From positions 1-64,000 of the forward strand of contig CAYXTP010000011.1 in the NCBI GenBank assembly GCA_964467985.1: DNA of 64,000 nucleotides, in the 5' to 3' direction. A program made the position numbers and the translations under genes. Source of the DNA: GCA-2720975 sp964467985. GTDB taxonomy: Bacteria; Planctomycetota; UBA1135; GCA-002686595. Shown here piece after piece: positions 1 through 8,637 of the stretch (within the stretch, counting starts at the first letter, position 1; each line of letters opens with the position of its first letter). A model generated the notes under the pieces. The model worked only from the letters and a program-made list of their open reading frames with translations. It was not told the origin of the DNA and made no database searches.

Positions 1-74
1 GGGGGCATTGGGAGGCGGATTCCTCTCTAGTTCACTGATTCAAGCGCGCATAGGATGGCGGGCGAGAGGTTCCT

Positions 75-740
75 ATGCTCCCCCACTTCCGGCCGTTTGC
101 TCTGTTGTTCTTGGTGCTGGCTGTGCCGTTGGGTTTGTGGCTGCTCTTGGATGGATCCGGGAGAGCGGATTCCGTTCGCCTCTCAGGCCGCACTCTCACC
201 GAGAGTGGCGAGCCCTTGGGAGGCGTGATCTTGACTGCGCGTGGCCTGTCCCCGATCGGGAACGGTCATGGAGAGGGTGAAGCTCACACCACTCAGTCAG
301 ACGAAGATGGCATGTTCGACCTATCGGGCCTCCCTCCGGGCATGATCGAGTTGCTGGCCACCCATGACGGGTTCATGGAGACAAGCTTGGAAGTGGGACC
401 GATAGCAGACGGCGGGGGACTGCAAGGTGTGGAGCTAGTGCTCGCTTCGAGGTCCCTTGCCCGCATCTCGGGGATGCTTGGTTCTAGCGTGAGCGACATT
501 GCGGGTCGGGAGGTGTGGATGGTCTCACTGGACAATCGGGAGGGTGACCGAACTAGGACCGACAAGGGGGGGCGATTCCAGTTCATTGACCTGGTGCCGG
601 GGAAGTACGGATTGTGGCTAAAGCCGAAGGACAAGAATCAGGGGAGGTTTGGGTTCAGAGATGGCGCTAGCGCCCCGGAATCGCCTGTCGTCGAACTGCA
701 TGGCGGCGATGTTTGCCACGTTGTGTTGGAGGGCCGCTAG
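75..740 (+). CDS. Secreted/anchored protein with two carboxypeptidase-regulatory-like domains
   Basis: 221 residues. Residues about 5-26 form one hydrophobic segment (signal peptide or N-terminal anchor). The rest splits into two beta-sandwich units of the carboxypeptidase regulatory-like / Cna-B type: about 35-120 (SGRTLTESGEPLGGVILTA, then DEDGMFDLSGLPPG) and about 128-205 (TDKGGRFQFIDLVPGKYGLW). The G-x-F-x-L-x-G-x-P-G-x-Y pattern is the family hallmark. Such domains are structural add-ons on exported proteins, and no catalytic domain is present. The start is supported by GAGAGG at 64-69, six bases before the ATG. The gene stands alone, with 248 bases of non-coding DNA after it. The biological role is unknown. 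Confidence 0.75.
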   Translation: MLPHFRPFALLFLVLAVPLGLWLLLDGSGRADSVRLSGRTLTESGEPLGGVILTARGLSPIGNGHGEGEAHTTQSDEDGMFDLSGLPPGMIELLATHDGFMETSLEVGPIADGGGLQGVELVLASRSLARISGMLGSSVSDIAGREVWMVSLDNREGDRTRTDKGGRFQFIDLVPGKYGLWLKPKDKNQGRFGFRDGASAPESPVVELHGGDVCHVVLEGR

Positions 741-920
741 CCACGGCCAGCGGAGTGGTTACGCACGGGGCGTGCGGGGCCTAGTGATCGACACCCGAGG
801 GTACGGCGTCTCGATGAGAGTGAACGACGAGCCCGGCGTGGCCAGGCCTCTCCCTCATTGTTACCTCGCTTCGCACTAGGCGGTTCTCGCGGCCAAGAGC
901 GACTCAAGGTCGTGCCCGAC

Positions 921-939
921 GATCACTGGGCCAGTGATC
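921..939. promoter_or_regulatory. Perfect 9-bp inverted repeat, operator-like site
   Basis: GATCACTGG and its exact complement CCAGTGATC are separated by a single G. The arms are too close together to form an RNA hairpin, so a dimeric DNA-binding regulator is the more natural reading. The site lies 50 bases upstream of the SnoaL-like gene at 989 in an otherwise featureless gap (741-988). No regulator gene is adjacent. Confidence 0.4.
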
Positions 940-988
940 CGCCCCGACCCCGCCAACCTGCCCTTTTTGTCTGCTCAACCAAGGAAGA

Positions 989-1408
989 ATGATGAGTGCC
1001 ATCAGAGAACAAGCCGAACAATTCTGCGCTGCCTGCGACTCAGGCATGGGATGGGAAGGGTGCAAGGAGTTCTGTCACCCAGATGCGACCTTCTCGGTCC
1101 AGGCTGCGGCTCTTGCTGACGTGGTCACGGTCGAAGCCTACAGCGAGTGGGTCAAGGGACTCTTGACCCCCATACCCGACAGCCGAGCCGAAGTGAAGTG
1201 CATGGCGGTGGACGAGGAAAACAGCAAGGTCTCGATGTTCGCCGTCTTCCACGGAACGCACACGGGGGATGGCGGACCCGTGTCAGCTACGGGAAAGGCC
1301 ACAGCCAGCGACTACGTCTACGTCATGGACTTTGAAGATTCTCGAATCCGACACGTGACCAAGATCTGGAACGACACCGTGTGCCTCCAGGAACTTGGCT
1401 GGATGTGA
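989..1408 (+). CDS. SnoaL/NTF2-like domain protein
   Basis: 139 residues, the size of one NTF2-like (SnoaL) alpha+beta barrel. The N-terminal helix (EQAEQFCAAC) is followed by a segment with C-HPDATFSVQ, resembling the FHPDATF opening seen in SnoaL-like proteins, and the C-terminal strands (YVYVMDFEDSRIRHVTKIWN) have the typical family ending. Members bind small hydrophobic ligands or act as cyclases or isomerases; the substrate here cannot be told. ATGATG gives two possible starts (989 or 992), and AGGAAG just upstream fits either. It is a single gene preceded by a palindrome at 921-939 and convergent with the hydrolase that ends at 1620. Confidence 0.7.
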   Translation: MMSAIREQAEQFCAACDSGMGWEGCKEFCHPDATFSVQAAALADVVTVEAYSEWVKGLLTPIPDSRAEVKCMAVDEENSKVSMFAVFHGTHTGDGGPVSATGKATASDYVYVMDFEDSRIRHVTKIWNDTVCLQELGWM

Positions 1409-1579
1409 TCGCGCTAGCGCGGGCGCTGCGGCAGCGGGTCTGTCCGACCGGCGCAGGGGCTCCAGCGAGCCGCGCTCATTTGCCTGACTCGCTTATCCGA
1501 CTAAGCCCGAGGGCGTTCGCCACCCGTGGGTCTTGGACGCCCCGCTCGATACTCACGGAGAACCACATCAAGCCGAGTC

Positions 1580-1593
1580 GAATTCGCGAATTC
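1580..1593. repeat. 14-bp perfect palindrome
   Basis: GAATTCGCGAATTC lies in the 211-base gap between two convergent genes (ends at 1408 and 1620). It has no loop and no T-run, so it is not a standard terminator. It may be a protein-binding site or chance. Confidence 0.3.
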
Positions 1594-1619
1594 CGAAAGG
1601 ACAGGCGACCAGCCGCCGG

Positions 1620-2801
1620 TCAACGATCGGAGTGACCGCCGAAGTTGCCGAACTGCAAGAACTGAAGCGTGGCGGAGATTGTTTGGGGGTCGTTCATGAT
1701 GAATGTGTGCAGGCCATGGACCACGAGGTGGTCGGCGGCACCCGCGAGGCGTGTCTCTTCGATGGACACGATGCCGTCGTCATCACCAGGCAGCCAGGGG
1801 TTGTAGCCGTCCTCGGCTCCTCGGCCGGCGGCGAGGATGCCGAAGGGGCAGGGGGGTGCGGGGAGGGTTCGCAGGGTGTCGGTGGCGAGTTCGCGGGCGG
1901 CAGGGCCGGCGATCATGGCGAAGGGCAGGAAGTCAGCTAGGGACCGGGCGAGACTGGATCCCTGGCTCGGGGGAGCGATCATGACCACCCGTTGAGGGCG
2001 GAGATCGCGCGACCAGTCCGGATTGCCGGCCAAGGAGCTGCGCACGACGAGGGCACCTAGGCTGTGGGTGACGAAGGAGACTTCGCGGGGCCCCTCGAGA
2101 TCATCGAGCAAGTCGTCGAGTTGGGCTGCGTGCTCGGCGATGGAGCGCCGGGTCGACGGGTAGGCCAGGGCGGCCACCTGGTAGTTCTGCTCACGCAAGG
2201 CAGCGGCCATGGAGTCCCAAACGGAATGGGAACGGCCGAGGCCATGGAGCAAGACGACTAGGGGCCTCGTGTCGGGGACCCAGCCTTGAATCTGTCGTTC
2301 GCGTTCGAGCACCGCCCGGCAAGCGTTGCGGCTGCCCCAGGCGTGGCGGGTATCGGAGGGATCGAGAAGTCGGTGGTGTCCACTCAGAACGTTCTCTTGG
2401 ATACGCCAGGCCCCGAACCAGTACACGTCGGCCCAGAACTGCTTCGCCCCGAGGGTCGGCAGCGCAAGATTGAGATGGCCTGCACCGTGAAGTTCCAATA
2501 ACCGCTGCACGAGAAATTCGGCGCAGTGCCGATGATCCCCGACGGTCAGGACCTCTCCCCCTTCTTCCTCTACGAGCCCATACACCTGCCCATCGGGACT
2601 CACCTGTAGGCGGTGGCCCAGCACAACCGGGCGCATGTCGGCGAAGTCTCCACTGTGCATGATCAGTGATTGGGAAGTGAGAGGCGTCTGGGGTGCGGAA
2701 GCGGGAGGCTGCATGGCCGAACACCCTGCGGCCAGGCTGATCGCAATCGAGCCCAGCCAAGGATGGTAGGAACACGTCGGGCTGGGTGACATGGGGTTCA
2801 T
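1620..2801 (-). CDS. Alpha/beta-hydrolase lipoprotein (lipase/esterase-like)
   Basis: 393 residues from the ATG at 2801 (a second ATG at 2792 is equally possible). The longer open frame to 2987 overlaps the next gene and lacks signal-peptide character. A lipoprotein signal ends in LAAGC (Cys27). The C-terminal half is an alpha/beta hydrolase: oxyanion segment VVLLHGLGRSHSVW (183-196), nucleophile elbow THSLGA with Ser247, acid candidates in GDDDGIV (339-345), and a His at 362 or 365 (VHGLHTF). The N-terminal 150 residues have no family I recognise. Closest general type: membrane-anchored triacylglycerol-lipase/esterase family protein (PGAP1/LipA-like fold). The substrate is unknown. It lies downstream of the SRPBCC gene on the same strand. 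Confidence 0.75.
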   Translation of the reverse strand: MNPMSPSPTCSYHPWLGSIAISLAAGCSAMQPPASAPQTPLTSQSLIMHSGDFADMRPVVLGHRLQVSPDGQVYGLVEEEGGEVLTVGDHRHCAEFLVQRLLELHGAGHLNLALPTLGAKQFWADVYWFGAWRIQENVLSGHHRLLDPSDTRHAWGSRNACRAVLERERQIQGWVPDTRPLVVLLHGLGRSHSVWDSMAAALREQNYQVAALAYPSTRRSIAEHAAQLDDLLDDLEGPREVSFVTHSLGALVVRSSLAGNPDWSRDLRPQRVVMIAPPSQGSSLARSLADFLPFAMIAGPAARELATDTLRTLPAPPCPFGILAAGRGAEDGYNPWLPGDDDGIVSIEETRLAGAADHLVVHGLHTFIMNDPQTISATLQFLQFGNFGGHSDR

Positions 2802-2853
2802 GACAAGCTGCCGGATCTGGGCTGCCGTGAGCGGCCAGTCGGTGGATAATCGT

Positions 2854-3327
2854 TCATGCGCTCCACGCGCCCCCCGCTTCCAGTTGGCGGTAGGCGGCGT
2901 GGCGGTGTGCGAAGAAACGCCGCAGGCGGCGCGCCACAAACCAGTGAGTTGCAAGGCTCCCCCCCAGCCACCAGGGGAGCTCGACACGGATTCGATCCCG
3001 GATGATGGTCTCGTTCGACATCTCCCCCACGGCTTCGAATTCGTGCAAGTGCTCGAACCGCCGACAGAACCCCTTCACCATCCGTTCTCCGAACACACGG
3101 GGCGGATCCAAGACGAAGTGCTCGAAGACGAATCGGAATGTGAAGATACCGATTCGCTCGCTGACACACGTCCGGGAACCGGGGTGCAAGTGGCCCTCTG
3201 TCGAGAGCACCTCGGTGCCTCGCCAGCCCTTGAGCAAGGCGCGCAGGTTTTCGGGGTTCGTGTGAAAGTCGAAGAGCCACTCGCGCGGCGCTTTCAGGTG
3301 CACGCTGAACTCGAGTTCCATGTGCAC
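2854..3327 (-). CDS. SRPBCC-family ligand-binding protein
   Basis: 157 residues, typical for one helix-grip (START/Bet v1-like) domain. It opens MELEFSVHLKAPREWLFDFH, the usual beta1 plus 'AP-x-x-V/L-F-x-F-H' start of SRPBCC proteins of the COG4276 type. It also has the paired FEHFVLDPPRVFGERMV and WLGG segments near the C-terminus. These proteins bind hydrophobic ligands in a deep cavity, and no catalytic residues are expected. Alternative starts are Met1 or Met3. The hydrolase gene downstream starts about 50 bases after this stop, so the two may be co-transcribed. Confidence 0.72.
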   Translation of the reverse strand: MHMELEFSVHLKAPREWLFDFHTNPENLRALLKGWRGTEVLSTEGHLHPGSRTCVSERIGIFTFRFVFEHFVLDPPRVFGERMVKGFCRRFEHLHEFEAVGEMSNETIIRDRIRVELPWWLGGSLATHWFVARRLRRFFAHRHAAYRQLEAGGAWSA

Positions 3328-3460
3328 ATGCTACGGGGTGGAGTACCTGGGTGCCGAGCGGGCGGCTCAAGTGGCCCCCTGATCTCCGGCGCCGACCACA
3401 GGCGCCGGACACGACATCCTCCTGCAAGCGGGAGGAGCCGATCTCTTGACGTCGACAAGT

Positions 3461-4381
3461 TCAGTCCCGGCCCAGCCGCTCCAGACGCTTGAGACGGTCG
3501 GGGTCGCTTTCCTGGATCCATCGCTCGCCCTTCAGCTCTTCGAAAGCGGCCGCGAAGTGGGGTCTTGCCTCCATCGGTCGACCCAGTGCGGAAAGACACT
3601 CAGCGATCTCCTCATGACAGTAACCGTCGGTTCCCCCTGCCTGCTCGTGCTCAACGAGCAAGGCCTGCTGCCCGGCGAGCGCTTCGGCAATGCGGCCCAG
3701 CTTGCGCAAGGTGTGGTAGAGGGCCCATCTCCCGATGCGTTCTCCACGAACATCCTCGACTGACTCGCGGAAGGCACGCGACTTCTTCGCCCAGACCAGG
3801 GCCGTCTCGTATTGCCCCTGCTGCAGGTAGGTGAACCACGTATTGTGATAGAGAGGGCCTAGCCAACGGCGTGCTTGTTCATCCGTGCAGTTCTCACAGT
3901 ACTCGATCGCACGCTGGTTCCATGATTGCGCCTGCTGAGGCGGAGTGGAAATGCCCAACATATGGAGCGCGTCCGCGGCGTGGACTTCGAGACCGAGACT
4001 GTCCGCTCGCTCAAACGCCTGCTTGAAAAGCTCCGTTGCGCGTCCCGCGTCTCCTGCAGAATTGTAGGTGCGACCGCGCTCCAAGAGTGATCGGACCCGT
4101 CCCGTAGTGGCCCCATCGGTGAGCATCGCGTCCGCCTCGTCCAGCAACGCGTGTGCCTCGTTGAAGCGCCCGCGCAAACTATGCGTCCGAGCGATCTGGG
4201 TCAGCAGTTGGGCGTGGGTATCCGGGTCAGCGCGTGCCTCGATCTCCGGCAACCACTCGAGCAGTCGCTCTTCCGTCCCCGCAGGATCGGAGTGATCCCA
4301 GGCCGAGTCGAAGTCGGGCAGCGATTTGGGCATGGGGCTCGCACAGGCGGCAAAGATAAGGGTCAGGGCAGTGAGTCGCAC
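3461..4381 (-). CDS. TPR-repeat lipoprotein
   Basis: I choose the GTG at 4381, which gives 306 residues and a short lipoprotein signal ending LIFAAC (Cys13). The longer frame from 4471 adds 30 residues that do not look like a signal. Helical TPR-like repeats run from about residue 60 to 290, with typical A-x-x-L-x-x-x-G-x-x-x-x-A spacing (for example RGRFNEAHALLDEA, GQYETALVWAKKS, LGRPMEARPHFAAA). TPRs mediate protein-protein contact; the partner is unknown. It follows the M36 peptidase gene on the same strand with a hairpin between them. Confidence 0.7.
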   Translation of the reverse strand: MRLTALTLIFAACASPMPKSLPDFDSAWDHSDPAGTEERLLEWLPEIEARADPDTHAQLLTQIARTHSLRGRFNEAHALLDEADAMLTDGATTGRVRSLLERGRTYNSAGDAGRATELFKQAFERADSLGLEVHAADALHMLGISTPPQQAQSWNQRAIEYCENCTDEQARRWLGPLYHNTWFTYLQQGQYETALVWAKKSRAFRESVEDVRGERIGRWALYHTLRKLGRIAEALAGQQALLVEHEQAGGTDGYCHEEIAECLSALGRPMEARPHFAAAFEELKGERWIQESDPDRLKRLERLGRD

Positions 4382-4479
4382 GGGAGGTCCGTAGTGGCTA
4401 GGGGTCTGGGCGAATGAACGGCAGGCTGGAGCCCCCGGACTAGCCCTATCCCCCAAGCATGACGGGCTCAATCCGCCTG

Positions 4480-4500
4480 AGAACCCCGCGCACGGGTTCT
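4480..4500 (-). terminator. Hairpin downstream of the M36 peptidase gene
   Basis: AGAACCC and GGGTTCT form a 7-bp stem with a 7-nt loop. It sits between the stop of the M36 peptidase (4632) and the start of the TPR lipoprotein (4381). There is no T-tract, so it is only a possible terminator or processing site. Confidence 0.3.
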
Positions 4501-4631
4501 GGGGTCAATCATTGTTCAGCATCGAAGCCAGGGGGGAGCCACTCGCCTTCCTCCCCATCCGAGGGGAAGGTAGGCGTGTGGGCGATGATCGTCACGCGGG
4601 CGACCCGCAGGCGGCCTCCGGCACACAATCC

Positions 4632-7600
4632 CTAGTCACAAAACTGGACCTGCAGTCCGTCGGTGAAATTGAAGCCAGAGTTCCCGGCCGGGATATCCCG
4701 GTACCAGGCCTGGAAGAACATGGTGTCGCCCGAGACGATGGGGCCGCCGCTGGGGAGGTTGGTGAAGTCCAGCGAGGTCGTTAGTTGGCCTAGGAAGTCG
4801 CTCAGCACAGGGGCGGTCCGGGTGATGCTGCCTCCCACGCAGAGGAAACCATCGCCCACGGGGAGGGAGTTCCTGTTGTTGCCGTAGATGAAGATGCCCG
4901 GAGTGTTGGCGGGCAAGCTGATCGCGAGCAGGTTGAAGCTGTTGTCGGACACGCTCTGGGAGCCGTTCATCACCATGGTGCCGCCGAAGCCTGTTGAGTT
5001 GATCGCGCCGGTGCAATAGTTGCTCGGGGCCGGGCAGCCGGCATCCAAGAAGGTGATCTTCACTTCGTCGACGGCGGCCTCAATAATCGAGCCGGTGCTC
5101 AGGTCGGCAGCCCGGAAGCGAATCTGCATCTGGGAGGTCATGGGCAAGATGGGATCAACGATGAAACCGCCTGCGTACCAACCACCACTGGTCTCGATCC
5201 CCGCAGGTCCCACGGTTTCGCCGTTGGTCCAGGTAGCACCCCCGTCATTGGAGATACCGATCTTGAAAATGTCGGAATTGGGAGCACCGCCCTGGTCATT
5301 GGAATACCAACGCCAGTACGAGACCTTCACGCCCCCCATCCCGGTCATGTCAAAGACGGGGCTGAGCAGGGTGGTCACGCCGCCGTCCACATCATTCGAA
5401 CCGACGCCGCCACCCGTGTGCTGGCCCGTGAACCAGCAGTTGACGCCCGGATCGGCCGTCACGTCGAACTCCGGCTGGGCCGCGGTTCCGACGGGATCGT
5501 CACGTTCCCACTGGCCTGAGGTCGCCGTGTCCGCGGGCAATCCCCCGGTCCAGCCTTCGTCGGTTCCGGCCTCGAAGTCCCAGTAGCCGATCGATTGCTC
5601 CACACCGACCACGAATTCTAGAGGTGCACCCGACCCGGCACTGGGGTAGTCGTCACTCTTGCCGACGTTGTCGTACCCGGACAGGTAGTAACTCACGATT
5701 CCATTCCCACCCAGGGCAGGGATCTGACCGGCAAATCCTGCGCCGCCGGTGCTCGCCATGGGCACGGTGGTGTAGCCGCCACCATTGACCTGGTAGTGCA
5801 AGTCGACGGCTGTCACGGGGGGATTAATCAGGGCCACGACGTCGGCATTGACGTCATAGGGACCGACGTCCGCAGGCACATCGGCGAGGTCCGTAACGTT
5901 CGTGAATTGGACCACGTCCAGGTCGTAGCCGGGGAACCCCTGCTCGAGGAAAGCGCTGTCGATGTCGTTGAAGTTTGGCGTGCCGTTCCCAAGATTCCCG
6001 TCATCGTCATCGAGGGTCAGCCACTGAGCTTCGATGATGGAGTCAATCTTCGTTTGGTTGTAGGCGTTGAGCCAGTTGACGAATAGCCCATCTGCCGTCG
6101 CGCTACCGAGGGCATCGCCCAGGGTGGTCTTGAGATTGCGACGTACCTTCCAAGCGGCACCCATCCAGACCTCGCCGTCGGCGTGGACTTCGCCGTAGCA
6201 ACCGCCGTTGCCATCCCCGCAGTACTGGCGGGTGTTCAAACCCGTGCGCACAAAGCCGCCGTTGGTGAAGAAGTAGGCACCGACGATGGGGTCGTCATTG
6301 GGATACATCCCGAACACGTCCGCATTGCCCTCCCCCATTCCGTCCGAGCCGTTGCCGGTGCCATAGCGCACATTCAGCCAGTGACCGTATTCGTGGGCGA
6401 TGACCGAGGAGAACGCCGTGTTGTTGCAGGACCCGGCCTTGCGATAGTAATTCACCGAGCTGCCGTCGAAGTAGGCGTTGCACGACGAGTTGATGTTGGG
6501 TTTGGAAGTTGCCTTGAAGTCGGCCGTGTTGTCCGAGGGAACGGTATCCCGGATGTAATCCCTGACGACATTGATGTGGTGGTAGGCGTTGGCCTGGGCC
6601 GTCACGTACTGTGTCGGTGAGGGGTTCATCACCAGGGTGTTGGCCTGGCCGGGCATGACGCCGCCAAAGGTGATCGTGTAGTCCCCACCTGCCATGTTGT
6701 TGACATTGTTGAACGTACCGTCGTACTGAACCGTGAGGTCCAGGGGCGTGTTCACGCCAGCGAAGTTGAAGTTCCCGAAGCGGTCGGTCTGCACGGTGCC
6801 CGCGCTGCTCTTCACATCGACATAGGCCATGGGGATCTGCACTGGAGGGTTGCCCGAGTGGTCCGCTTCGGTGCCCGGCGTGGCCATGCTCATCAGCGTT
6901 CCAGTCACATCGAAATAGTGAACCGTCGATGAGCTTTGAAGAACCGCGCCAGTGAAGGCGTCAATCGCATACTCGAACCCCAGCGGCTCATTGGAGTTGG
7001 TGACGGTTACCGAGTAGGCCAGTCGCGCCCGGCGCGTTCCGGTCTCGTCGACCTGAGCGATGCGCATGAGGGGCAGACCCACGCTCTTCGCCGGGACCCG
7101 CTCCGTCAGCTCGAATTGATCTCGGGCAACGGCTTGCGCCGCGCGCGGGCTGATTCCGGGAACTGCCCCCAGGCCCTCGGTCAGCGGCGCACCGGTTGAA
7201 TGCACGGACAAGAGGTTTCCCGAGGTGTCCATCAGGACGTTGACCCTTCCACCCTGGACGGGCAGCCCGGCGACGAACTGGTCGAAGGCCACCGTGACCT
7301 TGTCCGTTCCATTCGCCATGCCGAGCGGCAGGAATGTGAAACGGCCGTTCGACAGCTCCCCGTTCTCGATGCCATGCATGGAAACTGTGCTGGCGATCCA
7401 GTGCCTGGCCAGGTCGAGCCACTGGTTCTCGTTGGAGAGATCGGGTTGGAGACTGGACAGGGCACGGCCCCCGTAGAGCATCTCCACGTAGCCCGTCGCT
7501 CGGTCCACGCGCAGCGTCCACGACTCTCCGTGTTCCTGTCGCCAGATACTCAAGGAAGTGTCCAGGCCGGTCACCGTGGGTGGCGAGACTTCTTCACCGG

Positions 7601-7661
7601 TTTGCGACCAAGCGGGGGTGAGCAGGAACAACCAAAGAGCTGAAGCGAGGGGATTCTTCAC
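4632..7661 (-). CDS. Secreted M36 (fungalysin-type) zinc metallopeptidase with C-terminal sorting/beta domain
   Basis: The GTG at 7661 gives 1009 residues and a clean signal peptide (KNPLASALWLFLLTPAWSQ); the open frame extends further upstream but without signal character. The propeptide contains an FTP/PepSY-like segment (GLPVQGGRVNVLMDTSG). The catalytic domain has the zinc motif HEYGH (about 423-427) and the third ligand Glu in GMGEGNADV (about 444), as in M36/fungalysin peptidases. After about residue 600 come beta-sandwich modules with an immunoglobulin/MAM-like look, and the end (FFQAWYRDIPAG...FTDGLQVQF) resembles a tail I associate with secreted planctomycete proteins. Role: extracellular protein degradation. 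Single gene with a 365-base upstream gap. Confidence 0.85.
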   Translation of the reverse strand: MKNPLASALWLFLLTPAWSQTGEEVSPPTVTGLDTSLSIWRQEHGESWTLRVDRATGYVEMLYGGRALSSLQPDLSNENQWLDLARHWIASTVSMHGIENGELSNGRFTFLPLGMANGTDKVTVAFDQFVAGLPVQGGRVNVLMDTSGNLLSVHSTGAPLTEGLGAVPGISPRAAQAVARDQFELTERVPAKSVGLPLMRIAQVDETGTRRARLAYSVTVTNSNEPLGFEYAIDAFTGAVLQSSSTVHYFDVTGTLMSMATPGTEADHSGNPPVQIPMAYVDVKSSAGTVQTDRFGNFNFAGVNTPLDLTVQYDGTFNNVNNMAGGDYTITFGGVMPGQANTLVMNPSPTQYVTAQANAYHHINVVRDYIRDTVPSDNTADFKATSKPNINSSCNAYFDGSSVNYYRKAGSCNNTAFSSVIAHEYGHWLNVRYGTGNGSDGMGEGNADVFGMYPNDDPIVGAYFFTNGGFVRTGLNTRQYCGDGNGGCYGEVHADGEVWMGAAWKVRRNLKTTLGDALGSATADGLFVNWLNAYNQTKIDSIIEAQWLTLDDDDGNLGNGTPNFNDIDSAFLEQGFPGYDLDVVQFTNVTDLADVPADVGPYDVNADVVALINPPVTAVDLHYQVNGGGYTTVPMASTGGAGFAGQIPALGGNGIVSYYLSGYDNVGKSDDYPSAGSGAPLEFVVGVEQSIGYWDFEAGTDEGWTGGLPADTATSGQWERDDPVGTAAQPEFDVTADPGVNCWFTGQHTGGGVGSNDVDGGVTTLLSPVFDMTGMGGVKVSYWRWYSNDQGGAPNSDIFKIGISNDGGATWTNGETVGPAGIETSGGWYAGGFIVDPILPMTSQMQIRFRAADLSTGSIIEAAVDEVKITFLDAGCPAPSNYCTGAINSTGFGGTMVMNGSQSVSDNSFNLLAISLPANTPGIFIYGNNRNSLPVGDGFLCVGGSITRTAPVLSDFLGQLTTSLDFTNLPSGGPIVSGDTMFFQAWYRDIPAGNSGFNFTDGLQVQFCD

Positions 7662-8026
7662 GGCGTGGAGTGGGTTGGTTTGGGGAATCGGATTCCGGAA
7701 CTGCGAGGCGTCGTGGATTGTAGAGAGCGTGCGCGAATCGCATGACGAGTTTCGCAGACTCCGATCTGAGCCCGAGGCCCACCCCCCCCTGTGTGGGCCT
7801 ACGCGTGCCTCTCCCCTGCTCGATGGCACGTCGCGAACGTGAGTCGGCTACGCGCGCTGGACCTGCAACGCTGAGTAGCCATGGGATGGTCGGCCAAGTG
7901 GGACACCGTAGGGCTCGATCCTGGGCTTGGGCCCCGGATCGACGAAGCCGCCCGCCGACACAGCCGAGGGGAACTCGGCTGGCCGGCAGCGGCGATCACC
8001 ATCGTTGCGCGTCCAGCGTGCGACTC
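7662..8026. other. 365-bp intergenic region with two strong hairpins
   Basis: No convincing coding sequence is seen on either strand. Two inverted repeats stand out. At 7775-7800 an 8-bp perfect stem AGGCCCAC/GTGGGCCT encloses a C-rich 10-nt loop. At 7915-7942, TCGATCC-t-GGGC-ttgg-GCCC-c-GGATCGA forms an 11-bp stem broken by one mismatch. The second lies 85 bases downstream of the small secreted gene (stop 8027) and may end its transcript. The first may belong to the leader of the M36 peptidase mRNA. Neither has a U-tract. Confidence 0.4.
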
Positions 8027-8428
8027 TCAGGGGAAGGTCGCCGTGCCATTCGCAGACCGGCCGTCCTGATTGGGGTCGAGGAGTTCGATGTGGCGACAGG
8101 CTGCAATTCTGATTCGGAGCGTTTGCCCGCGCGGCAGGGCGTAGGTGTTCCAAATCCAAGGAAAGAACCCCTGAACCTCAACGATCACATCTCCGGGCCC
8201 CGTGTTGGTGACGACCAACAACCCCGCTTTGGTGGACTTGCCGACGTAGCTATTGCCCCCATCGGGGCAGAACCAGTTGACCACCTGACCGACCAGCGAG
8301 TCGGCAGCAGCGATGCCGGGTTCGACGGCAGCGGACTCCGAGTCGGCCTGTGCAGCGGGTTGAAGTGTGATGAGTCCCAGCACCAGGGCCAGGGGACAAA
8401 GCAGGGATAGTTTGTGGGTGACTTGCAT
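8027..8428 (-). CDS. Small secreted protein of unknown function
   Basis: 133 residues. It begins with a clear signal peptide (about residues 1-28, SLLCPLALVLGLITLQPAAQA), so the mature protein is about 105 residues. The mature part has two Cys (FCPDGG, AACRH) that could pair, and hydrophobic beta-type segments (GLLVVTNTGPGDVIVEVQGF). I do not recognise a family. The TGA stop is a normal end: the reading frame beyond it is not protein-like. It is divergent from the ECF sigma factor gene with 209 bases between them. Confidence 0.55.
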   Translation of the reverse strand: MQVTHKLSLLCPLALVLGLITLQPAAQADSESAAVEPGIAAADSLVGQVVNWFCPDGGNSYVGKSTKAGLLVVTNTGPGDVIVEVQGFFPWIWNTYALPRGQTLRIRIAACRHIELLDPNQDGRSANGTATFP

Positions 8429-8617
8429 TTCAGTATCTCGTGGGTTGGCTGTGTACGCCGGAGGGGATCTCTCGGCTGGAGGGAACAGCGTGGGGCACCC
8501 GCTGGGTGTGACGGGAATCCGAGAAATCCCTGGAGGGAGGCTCTGGCAGGTCGCGTGGGGGTCTTTTGGGCCACCCCGGTTCTGCTGATTGCGCCCGAAG
8601 CTTGCCCGCTAGGCGAG

Positions 8618-8634
8618 GTTGGTAGACTGCCAAC
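8618..8634 (+). promoter_or_regulatory. Inverted repeat just upstream of the sigma-factor start
   Basis: GTTGG-(7 nt)-CCAAC ends four bases before the ATG at 8638. It could hide the translation start as a weak hairpin or be an operator. No clear Shine-Dalgarno site is visible there. Confidence 0.25.
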
Positions 8635-8637
8635 AGC

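Noticed and set aside
2802..2987. N-terminal extension of the lipase-like lipoprotein
   Set aside because: It overlaps the SRPBCC gene and hides the lipoprotein signal that starts at 2801.
8001..8029. TGA ending the small secreted protein considered as another selenocysteine codon
   Set aside because: The frame after the TGA is Arg/Ser/Pro-rich and not protein-like, and there is no Cys motif to match, so it is a true stop.
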